From positions 2,294,001 to 2,358,000 of the forward strand of contig NZ_CP063845.1 in the NCBI RefSeq assembly GCF_021018745.1: a stretch of 64,000 bases of DNA, in the 5' to 3' direction. A program made the position numbers and the translations under genes. The notes beneath the pieces were generated by a model that was not told the origin of the DNA, did no database searches, and saw nothing but the letters and a program-made list of their open reading frames with translations. This document shows, piece after piece, positions 7,964-16,812 of the stretch. Position 1 is the stretch's first letter, and the number at the start of each line of letters is the position of its first letter. This stretch comes from Gloeobacter morelensis MG652769 (GTDB taxonomy: Bacteria > Cyanobacteriota > Cyanobacteriia > Gloeobacterales > Gloeobacteraceae).

Positions 7964-9172
7964 TTAGCGCTTACGATTTTTGCGCCACAGGCCGTACATC
8001 CGCTCAGCGTCGGCGGCAGCCTGGGCGCGCTCCCGGGCCAGATAAATTTCGAGTGCCTGGGAAGGTCCGTACTCCAACTCTGTCCGGCGCACCGCCCGCG
8101 CTTCGTCGCGGGCCAGGTAGGCACTGCGCCGTGTGCCGGTAGTGGTGCGCGGTGCATCCCGCCGTCGGGTGTTGGTGACCGGGGAGGGCTCCGACTTGAG
8201 GACCACTTTTTTGCGCGCCCGGACCGGGGAGGCTGCAACCCTCCGGCTGGAGCCGGTGTTGCGTTTGCGCAGCACCGGGGACGGGCGGGCGGACTTGGCG
8301 GCAGCCCCGCGGCGAGTCGCATCCACTTTTGCGGGGCTTGCGGATCGGGACTTTGGCACCGGCGGCGGTGGGCTAGAAGGCACAGGTTCGCTCTTTTGGA
8401 CGGGGGGGGCGGCCGGCATCGGCGGCACCGCGGGCAGCATGTTCACCCGAGCCAGCCGTTCGGGCAGCGCACCGGCGATCCTGGCCTGTGGCTCGGCCGG
8501 CCGGTCCTGCCAGTAGCGCGCCGCTCCGGCCCCCCCCAGCCCCAGCAGACCCACGACCCCCACCGCCAGCCCAAGGCGGGGCAAGGTCAATGGCCGTCGT
8601 CGCCCGACCGGCGCAGGCGAGACGGCCTCGCTCTGCAAGGAAGGCGCCGCTACCAGAGCCTCCGGCGGCGCGGGGATGTACAGGTGGACTAGGTGTCCCT
8701 CCTCCAGCAGCCGGTGGCCGGCGGTGCGCGCGTGCGCCGGAATCATCACCCCAGGACGCTCGGACCGGTAGCTCCACAGGTCTGGTGCGGGCACAGCTTC
8801 GATGCGCTCAGGCAACCGGCGGCGATCGACGATCGCGGCTGGACCCCGCTGCAGACAGGTGAAGATGTTCTCCAGCTTCGCCGCATCGAGGGTGTCTTCG
8901 AGGTAGTAGCACAAAAAATATGGTACGTGGCCGCGGCCAAATTCATCGCCGCCGTCGTCGTACAGCCACCCGAAAAGCTGGTGAGCGGAGCTGGCCTGGT
9001 GCAGGTAGACCGAGCGATAACCCTGCTGGGGCAGCTCGTAAGGATTCCAGTGGCGCTCGACCACCTGCTCCAAAAACACCATGCGCACCGCCGGGGGCAC
9101 CCCGGCACTGGCGAACAACTGAAAGCCCTGTCCGGCAACGCTGGTGTAGACGAGTTGGCCAAGGGTGAGCAT
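7964..9172 (-). CDS. hypothetical protein with a membrane anchor and basic Pro/Ala-rich tail
   Basis: The 402-residue product has three parts. Residues 1-165 form a globular, aromatic-rich domain (VYTSVAGQGFQLF, QQGYRSVYLHQASSAHQLFGW, YFLCYYLEDTLDAAKL). One hydrophobic helix at about 198-216 can span the membrane. Residues 220-360 are Pro/Ala/Arg/Lys-rich and probably disordered, followed by a charged helical C-terminus with EIYLARERAQAAADAERMYG. I do not recognise the N-terminal domain. The arrangement suggests a cytoplasmic domain tethered to the membrane with a flexible basic outer or linker segment. No operon partner overlaps it. Confidence 0.7.
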   Translation of the reverse strand: MLTLGQLVYTSVAGQGFQLFASAGVPPAVRMVFLEQVVERHWNPYELPQQGYRSVYLHQASSAHQLFGWLYDDGGDEFGRGHVPYFLCYYLEDTLDAAKLENIFTCLQRGPAAIVDRRRLPERIEAVPAPDLWSYRSERPGVMIPAHARTAGHRLLEEGHLVHLYIPAPPEALVAAPSLQSEAVSPAPVGRRRPLTLPRLGLAVGVVGLLGLGGAGAARYWQDRPAEPQARIAGALPERLARVNMLPAVPPMPAAPPVQKSEPVPSSPPPPVPKSRSASPAKVDATRRGAAAKSARPSPVLRKRNTGSSRRVAASPVRARKKVVLKSEPSPVTNTRRRDAPRTTTGTRRSAYLARDEARAVRRTELEYGPSQALEIYLARERAQAAADAERMYGLWRKNRKR

Positions 9173-9341
9173 AGCGGCTCGCGCGCTCCTTTGCGTGCGG
9201 ATGGTGGCTTACAATCGCGTCGGCTGCAAATTGCCGACACTTGCGATCACGGACGGCCTTTTCCCCCAGGAATTCTCAGAAATGGACAGCGCTTTACATC
9301 GAATGAGCGACACCCGCTGTGAAGGTCGAACTTCCATCGAG

Positions 9342-9361
9342 TGGTGCAAGGATGGTGCAAG
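9342..9361. repeat. direct repeat TGGTGCAAG, two copies 11 bp apart
   Basis: TGGTGCAAG occurs at 9342-9350 and 9353-9361 in the 244-base gap upstream of the gene starting at 9172. One helical turn of spacing is typical of binding sites for response regulators of the OmpR/PhoB type, but the distance to the start (about 170 bases) is long. The rest of the gap 9173-9416 shows nothing I can name. Confidence 0.4.
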
Positions 9362-9416
9362 TGTATCCTATAAAAACGGGGAATCCACTCGCCTCCATGC
9401 GCAATCGAATGGTGAG

Positions 9417-10172
9417 TTACGGAGCCGGTGGACCGTTTGCCAAGGATTTGAGGTAACCGGTGGGTGGATAGAGGGGATAGCGCGCCCGCAGCCGACCATC
9501 TGCGGTGGGTACAACACCGAGCGTGCCCAACTGGGCGAGAGCCGCTCGGCGGGTGGGTTCGTCGCCGGCGTTGGCATAGATTTCTTGCCAGATAGTTCGC
9601 CGGGTCCAGTTGATGGCCGGTGCCGATTCGAGGTGCTTCGCCAGCGCCCACCACTGGTTGGCGGGGAGCTGCCCGGCCGCACCGAAGCGGACGGCGGCCA
9701 GGCCCGCCGCGCGGCGCAAGCAGTTGGCGGCGAGGGGGTGATTACCGGAGTACAGAAAGTGAACAAAACCACGAGATTGCCAAAGGGCAATGCTGTCGGG
9801 GTTGTGCCGCAGGCCCCGGGCCAGAAGCCTCTCCGCCAGGTCGGGTCTGCCCATGCCGTAGGCTACCGATAGATTGGCAAGCAGATAGGCGGGCTCAAAG
9901 TGGGGATTCAAGCGGTTGATCGACTCGATAAAAGTGTAACTATCGGTGTAGCCCAGGCGCCGGCGCATCCGGTGGTCGCCCAGGTACTGTACGAAGCGCA
10001 GCCACAGCCAATCGGCGGCGAGATTGCGGTGACCGAAAACCGGCAGCGGAGGGGAGGCCGCCCGGAACGCCCGGGGGACGGCGCGGTTGGCTGTGAGCCT
10101 GTCCGCCTGCAAAGCGAGCATGAGCGCGCAACAAACCGCGCCGGTGCCCAGGGCGCGAAGCGTGTTCACCAT
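9417..10172 (-). CDS. TPR-like protein encoded downstream of pilin
   Basis: A 251-residue protein from ATG 10172, 8 bases after the pilin stop, so co-transcription with the pilin gene is very likely. It opens with a hydrophobic signal or anchor (LRALGTGAVCCALMLAL). Helical pairs follow, such as NPHFEPAYLLANLSVAYGMG and PDSIALWQSRGFVHFLYSGN, spaced like tetratricopeptide repeats. Similar cyanobacterial proteins are encoded beside type IV pilin genes, and a role in pilus assembly or surface biology is plausible, but this rests on the neighbour. The C-terminal third is less repetitive. Confidence 0.65.
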   Translation of the reverse strand: MVNTLRALGTGAVCCALMLALQADRLTANRAVPRAFRAASPPLPVFGHRNLAADWLWLRFVQYLGDHRMRRRLGYTDSYTFIESINRLNPHFEPAYLLANLSVAYGMGRPDLAERLLARGLRHNPDSIALWQSRGFVHFLYSGNHPLAANCLRRAAGLAAVRFGAAGQLPANQWWALAKHLESAPAINWTRRTIWQEIYANAGDEPTRRAALAQLGTLGVVPTADGRLRARYPLYPPTGYLKSLANGPPAP

Positions 10173-10180
10173 GGCCCGGC

Positions 10181-10723
10181 TTAGCGGGTCGGGTTGGCGT
10201 CGATGACGATTTTGGCGGCGGACTTGAGGTAGGAAGCCGCCAGCCCGCGCACCTGGGTGCCGGCGGCGGTGGCCGCTCCGCCGTCGACATTGATGGCAAA
10301 GTCGGTATTGCTGTTGGCTACTGCCGTCTGGCCACCCGCCTGGTGGGCGACGGCCCACTTGGCGCCGTCGGCGGGGGCGGCGCTCACAAAGCGGGTGGCG
10401 TCGTGGCCCACCTGGATCGCAGCCTGCAGGTCGCTGAGGTCCACACCCGTCTGGACCAGGGTGCCCCCCAGGGTATCGGCGTTGGCGGTGGGTACACCGC
10501 CGGCACCCATCGTGCCGGCGGTGTAGTAGGCGCCGGTTTCGTTGAGATAAGCTTCCTGGGCGGTTTTGCCGGCGTCGATGGCGGCAGTCGCCTCGGTGGT
10601 CTTCGCTTTGCCGGTCTGGCCTAGAAAGTTGGGCAGAGCGACGGCGGCGAGGATGCCGACGATGATCACGACCACCAACAGTTCAATCAGGGTAAAGCCC
10701 CGGGGGGCGCGCTGGGATGCCAT
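10181..10723 (-). CDS. pilA: type IV pilin-like protein
   Basis: The 180-residue precursor has a 9-residue basic leader ending in Gly9. Prepilin peptidase would cut there to expose FTLIELL with the conserved Glu at mature position 5. A long hydrophobic helix follows (VVVIIVGILAAVALPNFLGQ), then a Gly/Ala/Thr-rich globular part with many TAA/GG segments. This is the standard layout of a type IVa major pilin, used for motility and DNA uptake. There is no obvious C-terminal disulphide pair, because no Cys is seen after the helix. The next gene on the same strand begins 8 bases later. The pilin role is well supported; whether it is the major or a minor pilin is not. Confidence 0.88.
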   Translation of the reverse strand: MASQRAPRGFTLIELLVVVIIVGILAAVALPNFLGQTGKAKTTEATAAIDAGKTAQEAYLNETGAYYTAGTMGAGGVPTANADTLGGTLVQTGVDLSDLQAAIQVGHDATRFVSAAPADGAKWAVAHQAGGQTAVANSNTDFAINVDGGAATAAGTQVRGLAASYLKSAAKIVIDANPTR

Positions 10724-10912
10724 GGAAAGTACTCCGGTTGCGACAAGTTCAGGGTGCCCCGCAGCAACGCATTTCTAACGCCTGCCAAAGTGACCCGCAA
10801 ACCGTCTTTGGGCCTGCGAGTCAGCTCCAGCACCGGTTGCGGGCACTGCCCGCCCACCAGTTCCCAAGGGCCGTGCCTGAGCAGCAGGTTCGCCACGCAC
10901 GCCGTTAGGCTG

Positions 10913-13042
10913 TTAGTGGTTTCCGGAAGTCAGGTTCAAAAATCGGGTGAACTGATTTTCGAAGAGCAATTTCACTGTGCCGGTAGGGCCGTTGCGGTGC
11001 TTAACAATATTGACTTCTGCAATGTTGCGATCCGGCGAGTCGGGATTGTAGTAGTCGTCGCGGTAGAGCATTAAGACAATATCAGCATCTTGTTCTATGG
11101 ACCCCGATTCTCTTAAGTCTGACAACATGGGCCGCTTATTCGTGCGCGCTTCGACGCTGCGCGACAGCTGCGAGAGGGCCATTACCGGCACGCGCAACTC
11201 GCGGGCAAGGCCCTTGAGGCCGCGGGTGATTTTAGATAGCTCCTGAACGCGGTTGTCGGAGCCTGCTCCTTCCATCAGCTGCAAGTAATCGATCATCACC
11301 AGTCCCAATCGCCCACCCTGCTCGGCCTGCAATCGGCGGGCCTTGGAGCGGATTTCAGTGACGGTTGCGTTTGGGGAATCGTCGATGTAGAGGGGAATAC
11401 TGGCCAGTTCACCGATGGCTTGACCGATGCGCTGCCATTCGTTCTCGCTGATGCGCGCCGCCCGCAGCCGATGGCTTTCGACGCCCGCTTCCGAGCACAG
11501 CAGGCGCTGGACGAGTTGTTCTTTGGACATTTCCAGACTGAAGACCACCGCCGGCAATCCGGCTTTCTGGGCGATACGCTGGGCGATCGATAGGGAGAAA
11601 GCAGTGTTGTGCAGACAGATGTCGGCCGCGACAAAATTGTGGGTGACAGGCACCGTCAGGTCGTAGACCTGCTCGTTGCCCACATATTCGATGGAGGCAA
11701 TTTCATCCCAGTAGAGGTCGCAAAGGGGTTCGAGATCCTGGCTCCAGAAACTGGTGGATTTGATCGGTGCTTCGATGGCAGGTTTAATCGTTAAATAAAA
11801 CATCCCGGACACCTCGCGCAGAGCGGAGAGCACCCCAAGGCGCAACAGCAAATGCTGCAGTTGGTGGCAAAAAGCCTTGGCGGGTGATGTAAATTCGACG
11901 GTTCGGTCGCTCACCCGGGCGGAATCGGCGGTGATGCAAAGCTGCTTCAAAAAAGCGACCAGTTGCGCCCTCGGCAGCCGAAAAACCGGGCCGGGAATAC
12001 GGTTATCCCGGGTGGCCCGGCTGCACAACAGCGAAATTTCTTGGGGCGGCAGGCTCTCGCTGCCAAAAACCGGGATGCGGCAGGGTACGGCGATGCGCGT
12101 CCCGGCGGCGATTGCGGCGAGGGGCTTCCAGCCGGTTGGCGTCAGGTAGGGGTGGGCCAGGGTCGTCTTCACCTCACGTCCGAGGCCGGTGCGCACGCGG
12201 TAGACCGGCTTGATGCCGTCATCTACGAAATGACTCGGTTCGACACAGGCCAGTTTGCCGTCGCCCAATAGCGTCAGCACTTCTACCAATTTTCCGGCCT
12301 CACCGCGGCGGTAAGTGTCTTCGATGGTGACGAGCGCGCCGGTGGCCGGATCAGCGATGGGGGTATCGGCCGCGCAGCACTTGCCCATACCGGGGCGGCC
12401 CGCAACAATAATCAGATCCGACGGCTGCAGGCCCTGGGTGTAGTTGTCGAGGTCATAAAAATGGGTGGGGATGCCGAAGACGTTGCTGCCGTCCTGGTAG
12501 CGGGTCTCCAGTTGCTCGAAGATGTTCATGAGCACTTCGGAGGCGGGCACCAGCGAGCGCTGCACCCGCTCCTGGGTGACGGCAAAGAGCGTCTGCTCGG
12601 CTTGATCGAGCAATTTGGGAATCTCGGTGGCAGTGTCGAAACCGAGGGCGGCAATTTCCTGGCCGGCGCGAATCAGCATGCGCAGGGCGTACTTGTCCGA
12701 GACCAGGCGGCCGTAGCCGTCGATGTTGATCGTGTTGATGGCGGCGTCGGTGAGGCGGCGCAGGTAGGCGCGGCCCCCGATTTTTTCGGTAAGTTTGTTG
12801 TCTTCAAGCCAGGCACCCAGGGTGAGCAGGTCGGTGGGCCTGCCCTGGGCGTGCAGAGCCAGGGCCGCCCGGTAGATGATCTGGTGCGACTCGACGTAGA
12901 ACGCCTCGGGTCGCAGGTGTTCTACGACGCGGGTGAGCGCCTCCGGGTCCATCATCAGGCCCCCCAGAATCGTCTCCTCCGCATCGATATTTTGGGGCGG
13001 CAGGCGCTCTTCGATGCGCAGATCGAGTTCAGATGAGGTCAT
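10913..13042 (-). CDS. dnaB: replicative DNA helicase DnaB with in-frame intein
   Basis: The 709-residue precursor is a DnaB helicase (451 residues without the insert), the hexameric 5'-3' fork helicase. The N-terminal primase-interacting domain (residues 1-110) contains PPQNIDAEETILGG. The ATPase starts near 200, with Walker A split as GRPGMGK (residues 215-221) and T480. Downstream are SLEMSKEQL, MIDYLQLMEG, SQLSR and RESGSIEQDADIV, all typical of DnaB motifs. The insert, residues 222-479, is an intein and must be spliced out to restore the P-loop, so the helicase is inactive until splicing. The gene lies upstream of the pilin operon and divergent from the isoaspartyl peptidase. Confidence 0.96.
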   Translation of the reverse strand: MTSSELDLRIEERLPPQNIDAEETILGGLMMDPEALTRVVEHLRPEAFYVESHQIIYRAALALHAQGRPTDLLTLGAWLEDNKLTEKIGGRAYLRRLTDAAINTINIDGYGRLVSDKYALRMLIRAGQEIAALGFDTATEIPKLLDQAEQTLFAVTQERVQRSLVPASEVLMNIFEQLETRYQDGSNVFGIPTHFYDLDNYTQGLQPSDLIIVAGRPGMGKCCAADTPIADPATGALVTIEDTYRRGEAGKLVEVLTLLGDGKLACVEPSHFVDDGIKPVYRVRTGLGREVKTTLAHPYLTPTGWKPLAAIAAGTRIAVPCRIPVFGSESLPPQEISLLCSRATRDNRIPGPVFRLPRAQLVAFLKQLCITADSARVSDRTVEFTSPAKAFCHQLQHLLLRLGVLSALREVSGMFYLTIKPAIEAPIKSTSFWSQDLEPLCDLYWDEIASIEYVGNEQVYDLTVPVTHNFVAADICLHNTAFSLSIAQRIAQKAGLPAVVFSLEMSKEQLVQRLLCSEAGVESHRLRAARISENEWQRIGQAIGELASIPLYIDDSPNATVTEIRSKARRLQAEQGGRLGLVMIDYLQLMEGAGSDNRVQELSKITRGLKGLARELRVPVMALSQLSRSVEARTNKRPMLSDLRESGSIEQDADIVLMLYRDDYYNPDSPDRNIAEVNIVKHRNGPTGTVKLLFENQFTRFLNLTSGNH
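11606..12379 (-). other. intein in DnaB P-loop with decayed homing endonuclease
   Basis: Residues 222-479 of the precursor (258 residues) form the intein. It begins with Cys (CCAADTPIAD, splicing block A). It has a block-B-like TTLAHPYLT, block F around VYDLTVPVTHNFV and ends ADICLHN with the penultimate His and terminal Asn. The first extein residue is Thr, the nucleophile that lies in Walker A. The central ~120 residues keep only half of a LAGLIDADG-like domain: AQLVAFLKQLCITADS stands where an acidic DADG-type motif would be, followed by FTSPAKAFCHQLQHLLLRLG. The endonuclease therefore looks dead while splicing blocks persist. Blocks were assigned by eye. Confidence 0.9.
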
Positions 13043-13208
13043 GGAGCCGGGCCTTCGTTTCCGGTCGCCATCTTACTCTACATCTAGCGCCCGCAAGCAA
13101 AGTATGACCGCCGCAAGCCCCGCTCCTCGCACCGGGCCAGCGGCCACAGGCGCCGCTGCGGCTGCAGCCCGGGATGCCCAGCCCGTAAGATAAGCGAAGC
13201 GCGAAGGA

Positions 13209-14078
13209 GTGAAGATGCCGCGACCTGGACTGATTATTCACGGTGGGCTTGGAGCGAGCGAGGCGGATGAAGCGAGTCGGCAGGTACGCCGCGAGGCCCT
13301 GCTGGAGATTCTCAAAGTCGCCAATGAGGGGCTCAAAAAAGGCGGTGCCCGTGAGGCGGTGGTGCGCGCCTGCGCATTGCTCGAAGATTGTCCGCTCTTT
13401 AATGCCGGGACCGGCGCCACCATCCAGCGCGACGGCCAGATCCGCCTCAGTTGTGCGCTGATGGACGGCAGGGAGCAACGCTTCAGCGGTCTGGTCAACG
13501 CCCGCTACCTCAAAAACCCGATCCGCCTGGCGGAGCAGTTGCAAAGCCGCACCGACCGGTTACTCGATCCGCACGGGGCCGAACTGCTCGCCCGTTCTCT
13601 GGGTGAAGCGGTGTACGAACCGGCCCTGCCGGAGGTGATTCGGCGGTGGGCGGACCAACGCTTCGAGGCGCAGTACGCCGGTACCCACGGCACGGTGGGG
13701 GCGGCGGCGGTAGACGGCGAAGGCGGACTGGCCGCCGCCACCTCTACCGGCGGACGCTTTATGGCCGGGGTAGGGCGGGTAAGCGATTCGTGCACCCCGG
13801 CGGGCAACTACGCCACCGACCGCTGTGCGGTGAGTTGCACCGGCCACGGCGAGGACATCCTGGACGAAGCGCTCGCCGCGCGCATCGCCATCCGGGTAGG
13901 CGATGGGATGAGCCTTCCGCAGGCGTTCGAGCGATCTTTTGCAGAAGCCGAGGCGCGCGGGCGCGACTTTGCCGCCATCGCTATCGACAGCGACGGCCGC
14001 ACCTGCTGGTCGGTTACCATGGGCATCCTGGTGGCGGCGTACTTCGATGGGAACGGAGCATTTTGCGCGACGTTTTGA
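13209..14078 (+). CDS. isoaspartyl peptidase / plant-type L-asparaginase
   Basis: A 289-residue Ntn hydrolase of the type-2 asparaginase family, which is made as one chain and cleaves itself before a Thr. That Thr is residue 162 in YAGTHGTVGAAAVD, where autoproteolysis exposes the N-terminal nucleophile. Other family marks are HGGLG at the start, FNAGTGATIQRDG, LAAATSTGG and GRVSDSCTPAGNYA. The enzyme hydrolyses beta-aspartyl dipeptides and asparagine in the cytoplasm and is related to cyanobacterial isoaspartyl dipeptidases involved in cyanophycin breakdown. No cyanophycinase gene is visible nearby. GTG/ATG ambiguity is small; ATG 13215 would drop two residues. Confidence 0.9.
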   Translation: MKMPRPGLIIHGGLGASEADEASRQVRREALLEILKVANEGLKKGGAREAVVRACALLEDCPLFNAGTGATIQRDGQIRLSCALMDGREQRFSGLVNARYLKNPIRLAEQLQSRTDRLLDPHGAELLARSLGEAVYEPALPEVIRRWADQRFEAQYAGTHGTVGAAAVDGEGGLAAATSTGGRFMAGVGRVSDSCTPAGNYATDRCAVSCTGHGEDILDEALAARIAIRVGDGMSLPQAFERSFAEAEARGRDFAAIAIDSDGRTCWSVTMGILVAAYFDGNGAFCATF

Positions 14079-14108
14079 ACCACGTTTGTTGAGCTGCTAT
14101 CCACGCCT

Positions 14109-14130
14109 GCTACAGACTGGAAGCTGTAGC
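14109..14130 (+). terminator. weak hairpin after the isoaspartyl peptidase gene
   Basis: Arms GCTACAG and CTGTAGC (7 bp) flank an 8-base loop 30 bases after the stop codon. No T-run follows, only AATT, so a terminator role is possible but not secure. The rest of 14131-14262 shows nothing recognisable. Confidence 0.3.
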
Positions 14131-14262
14131 AATTCGACGGCGGCGGCTCGACGGCGATAGTTCAAACAGGGTTCGCCGGAAAGGCTTAAAACAGACGAAG
14201 CACACGCTGTTCCCCGGCAGTCAGCTACAAATCTCTCCCACAGAGTAGGAGCAATTGGCCTT

Positions 14263-15858
14263 TTATCCCCGCCAGCGCCGGTTAATAGCCACGTACTTGA
14301 GCGGGTGGAGATCCTGCAAGTTCGGTTCCCAGCCTACCAGCCAGGGCTTTTGCAGGTACTCCAGGCCCGTATGAAACAGCGGTGCGATCGCAGCCTCGCT
14401 GAGCAGTCGCTCCTCAGCCTGGGCCAGGAGCCGGTAGCGGCGGGTCGGATCTCCCTCGCGGCGGGCGCGGGCCAGCAGCAGTTGATAGAACGGGTCGAGC
14501 CAGTTGGGATAGTTCTTGGGCGTCGGTCCGTCGTAAAGATCGAGAAACGTCGTCGGATCCAAGTAATCGCCGCCCCAGCGCGATACGGCGACGTCGTAGT
14601 CGTGGCGGCGGATGCGTGCTAGAAAAGTCTGCAATTCCTCGGTACTCACCGCCGGAGCCACCCCCAAACGCCGCTTCCAGACGCTCTGCAGCACGGCGGC
14701 CACCGTCCGGTCCGGTTCGCGGTTGGCACTGTGGATCACAAAGCGTTCGGGAGGGTTGATTTTGCCTGCCGGGTGGGGGGGCGCGGGGCCGCGATAACCC
14801 GGAATCCCCGGTGGCACAAAAGTGAGCGCAGGCACAGCGTCGCCTTTGAGATAGCGCAGCGCCAGCTCCTCGCGCTCAACGGCCTTGCTCAAGGTAGTGC
14901 GCACCCCCGGGCGGTCGAACGGTTTACGGCTGCAGTTGAAGCTCAAGTAATAGGTGATGAAGCGGCCGTCAGTGTGGTAGTCGCGGTACTGGCGCAGGGC
15001 CGGCAATAGCGGCCGGGGCAGCACCCCTCCCACCGTCACGTCCAGTTCGCCCGCCTGGTAGAGATTGATGTTCTGCGAGCCGTCCACGATGGGCAAAAAC
15101 GACGCTTCGGCAAGGCGCACCCGCGATCGATCCCAGTAGGTCTCCGAGCGCACCACCCGGATTTCGTCATAGGGGCGATGGGCCGCCAGTACAAAAGCAC
15201 CGTTGGTGATCATATTGCCCGGTCTTGACCAGCTCTCGCCGTGCCGGGCGATCGCCTGGGCGGGCACCGGCCGGTAGACAAAAAACGACGACAACAGCGG
15301 AAAGAAGGCCGTCGGACCTTCCATTTCGACGCGCAGCGTCAGCGGGTCCGGCGCGCTTACCCCGAGGGTGTCCGGGGGCAGTTTGTCCTCGTTGATCGCC
15401 CGGGCGTTTTTAAGGTAGTAGAGCACATTGGCGTAAGGACAGCCGGTATGCGGATCGAGCGCCCGCCGCCAGCTGTAGACAAAATCCGCCGCCGTGCAAG
15501 GTAGCGCATCGCTCCAGCGCGCCCCCGGGCGCAAACTAAAAATCCACACCCGGGCGTTGTCCTCGGAGCGCCAGCGCACCGCCAGAGCCGGAAGCGGGCT
15601 GAGGGTGCGCGGATGGTACTCGGTGAGCCCTTCAAAAAGGGCCATGCACAGGTTCAGCTCGCCCAGCGCCCCTTCGACTTTGTGCGGATCGAGCGAGCGC
15701 GGCTCGGCGGCGTTGCCGATGCGCACCCGGTCGTGGGCGGGCGGTGCGGTTTTGCCAAAATACGGCGAGGGTGCACGGCTACAGCCCGCCCACAGCGGCG
15801 CAATGAGCAAGCCGGAGCGCAACAGGTCGCGGCGGTTCCAGAGGGTCAGCATCCGCAC
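14263..15858 (-). CDS. peptide ABC transporter substrate-binding lipoprotein
   Basis: The 531-residue product is a solute-binding protein of the family-5 (OppA/DppA) type. The N-terminus contains RRDLLRSGLLIAPLWAGC, a lipobox with Cys26, so it is probably lipid-anchored outside the cytoplasmic membrane. The early segment RIGNAAEPRSLDPHKVEG and later GNMITNGAFVLAAHRPYDEI match the peptide-binding fold, as does YYLSFNCSRKPFDRPGVRTTLSKA. It captures oligopeptides for uptake. No permease or ATPase genes adjoin it, which is common in cyanobacteria where transporter parts are scattered. The substrate is not predictable. Confidence 0.9.
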   Translation of the reverse strand: MRMLTLWNRRDLLRSGLLIAPLWAGCSRAPSPYFGKTAPPAHDRVRIGNAAEPRSLDPHKVEGALGELNLCMALFEGLTEYHPRTLSPLPALAVRWRSEDNARVWIFSLRPGARWSDALPCTAADFVYSWRRALDPHTGCPYANVLYYLKNARAINEDKLPPDTLGVSAPDPLTLRVEMEGPTAFFPLLSSFFVYRPVPAQAIARHGESWSRPGNMITNGAFVLAAHRPYDEIRVVRSETYWDRSRVRLAEASFLPIVDGSQNINLYQAGELDVTVGGVLPRPLLPALRQYRDYHTDGRFITYYLSFNCSRKPFDRPGVRTTLSKAVEREELALRYLKGDAVPALTFVPPGIPGYRGPAPPHPAGKINPPERFVIHSANREPDRTVAAVLQSVWKRRLGVAPAVSTEELQTFLARIRRHDYDVAVSRWGGDYLDPTTFLDLYDGPTPKNYPNWLDPFYQLLLARARREGDPTRRYRLLAQAEERLLSEAAIAPLFHTGLEYLQKPWLVGWEPNLQDLHPLKYVAINRRWRG

Positions 15859-15865
15859 TATCGTA

Positions 15866-15890
15866 CAGGTGTCAGGTGTCAGGTGTCAGG
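15866..15890. repeat. heptamer tandem repeat CAGGTGT, 3.6 copies
   Basis: CAGGTGT is repeated perfectly from 15866 (three full copies plus CAGG). It covers the stop and last codons of the SpoU-family methyltransferase gene, so its C-terminal residues PLTPDT are partly encoded by the repeat. The same heptamer, on the other strand, ends the histidine kinase gene at 37351-37368. Confidence 0.85.
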
Positions 15891-16642
15891 GGGAGTTGGC
15901 GATCGCGGTTTTGGGTGCTGGCCCAGCCGATCTGTCGCAGCACGCCGCGCAGCAGGGCCACCTCCTGGGCGGTGAGGTTCGCGCGATTAAACAGGCGGCG
16001 AAACTTTTCGAGTTTGCGCTGCGCTGTGTGCGGCTGCAAATACCCAATCTCCAAAAGCGCCCTCTCCAGATGAGCATAGAAACCTTCCAGCGCCTCCGTT
16101 TCGGGCATCGGCTCACTGTAGGTGACTGGTGGGGGAGGCTCGCTGTCTAAAAAAAGCGCATAGGCGCAGATCCCCACGGCCTGCGCCAGATTGAGCGAGG
16201 AGTAAGCCGCACCGGTGGGGATCTGCACGGTGCGCTGACAGTAAGCAAGTTCTTCGTTGCTGAGCCCGCGATCTTCAGGACCGAACACGTAAGCGGCCGT
16301 GCCTTCGCCCGCGCCCAACCAGCGCGCTCCCTCGGCAGGGGAAAGAGGCGGGTCACCCACTGTGCGGATGCGGGCCGTGGTGCCGACCACCCGCGTGCAA
16401 TCTGCCACAGCCTGCGAGAGCGTTGGCACGATACGGGCGCCTTCCAGCACATCCGCCGCGTGCACAGCCATATGGCGCGCCTCTTCGTCCTCGGGCGAAC
16501 ACTCGGGGGCCACCAGCCACAACTCGGAGAGATCAAAATTTTTCATCACCCGGGCAATGGCTCCCAGGTTCCGTGCCCCCTGTGGTGCCACCAGGACGAT
16601 GCGGACGTTCAAATGTGCTGGATCGTACTCCTGTTTGGGCAT
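15872..16642 (-). CDS. SpoU-type RNA methyltransferase (TrmJ-like)
   Basis: A 256-residue protein from ATG 16642; a longer in-frame start at 16684 would add an unconvincing 14 residues. It is a knotted SPOUT methyltransferase: NVRIVLVAPQGARNLGAIARVMKNF near the N-terminus, YVFGPEDRGLSNEEL in the middle and YSSLNLAQAVGICAYALF late are the three SpoU motifs that form the SAM-binding trefoil knot. TrmJ methylates the ribose at tRNA position 32; an rRNA or other tRNA target is equally possible here. The C-terminal ~85 residues form a helical extension with RALLEIGYLQP, typical of TrmJ. Its 3' end lies inside a heptamer repeat. Confidence 0.85.
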   Translation of the reverse strand: MPKQEYDPAHLNVRIVLVAPQGARNLGAIARVMKNFDLSELWLVAPECSPEDEEARHMAVHAADVLEGARIVPTLSQAVADCTRVVGTTARIRTVGDPPLSPAEGARWLGAGEGTAAYVFGPEDRGLSNEELAYCQRTVQIPTGAAYSSLNLAQAVGICAYALFLDSEPPPPVTYSEPMPETEALEGFYAHLERALLEIGYLQPHTAQRKLEKFRRLFNRANLTAQEVALLRGVLRQIGWASTQNRDRQLPLTPDT

Positions 16643-16812
16643 CCTACACCAGATCTGCATTTCGCCACATGCGTTTCGCCACATCGTTCAATTCCATCCC
16701 TGCATCTCGATGAGGTCCGCGCACAAATCGCCAAGCGCTTCTGGGCGTCGCAAAGCTGATTCCTTTTCTCACCCGCAATCGGAGGCCGATTCAAAAGCGA
16801 CAGCGACAGCCC

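Noticed and set aside
10687-10896. 69-residue minus-strand frame before the pilin gene
   Set aside because: It overlaps the start of the pilin gene in another frame, shows no motif and has no convincing ribosome binding site.
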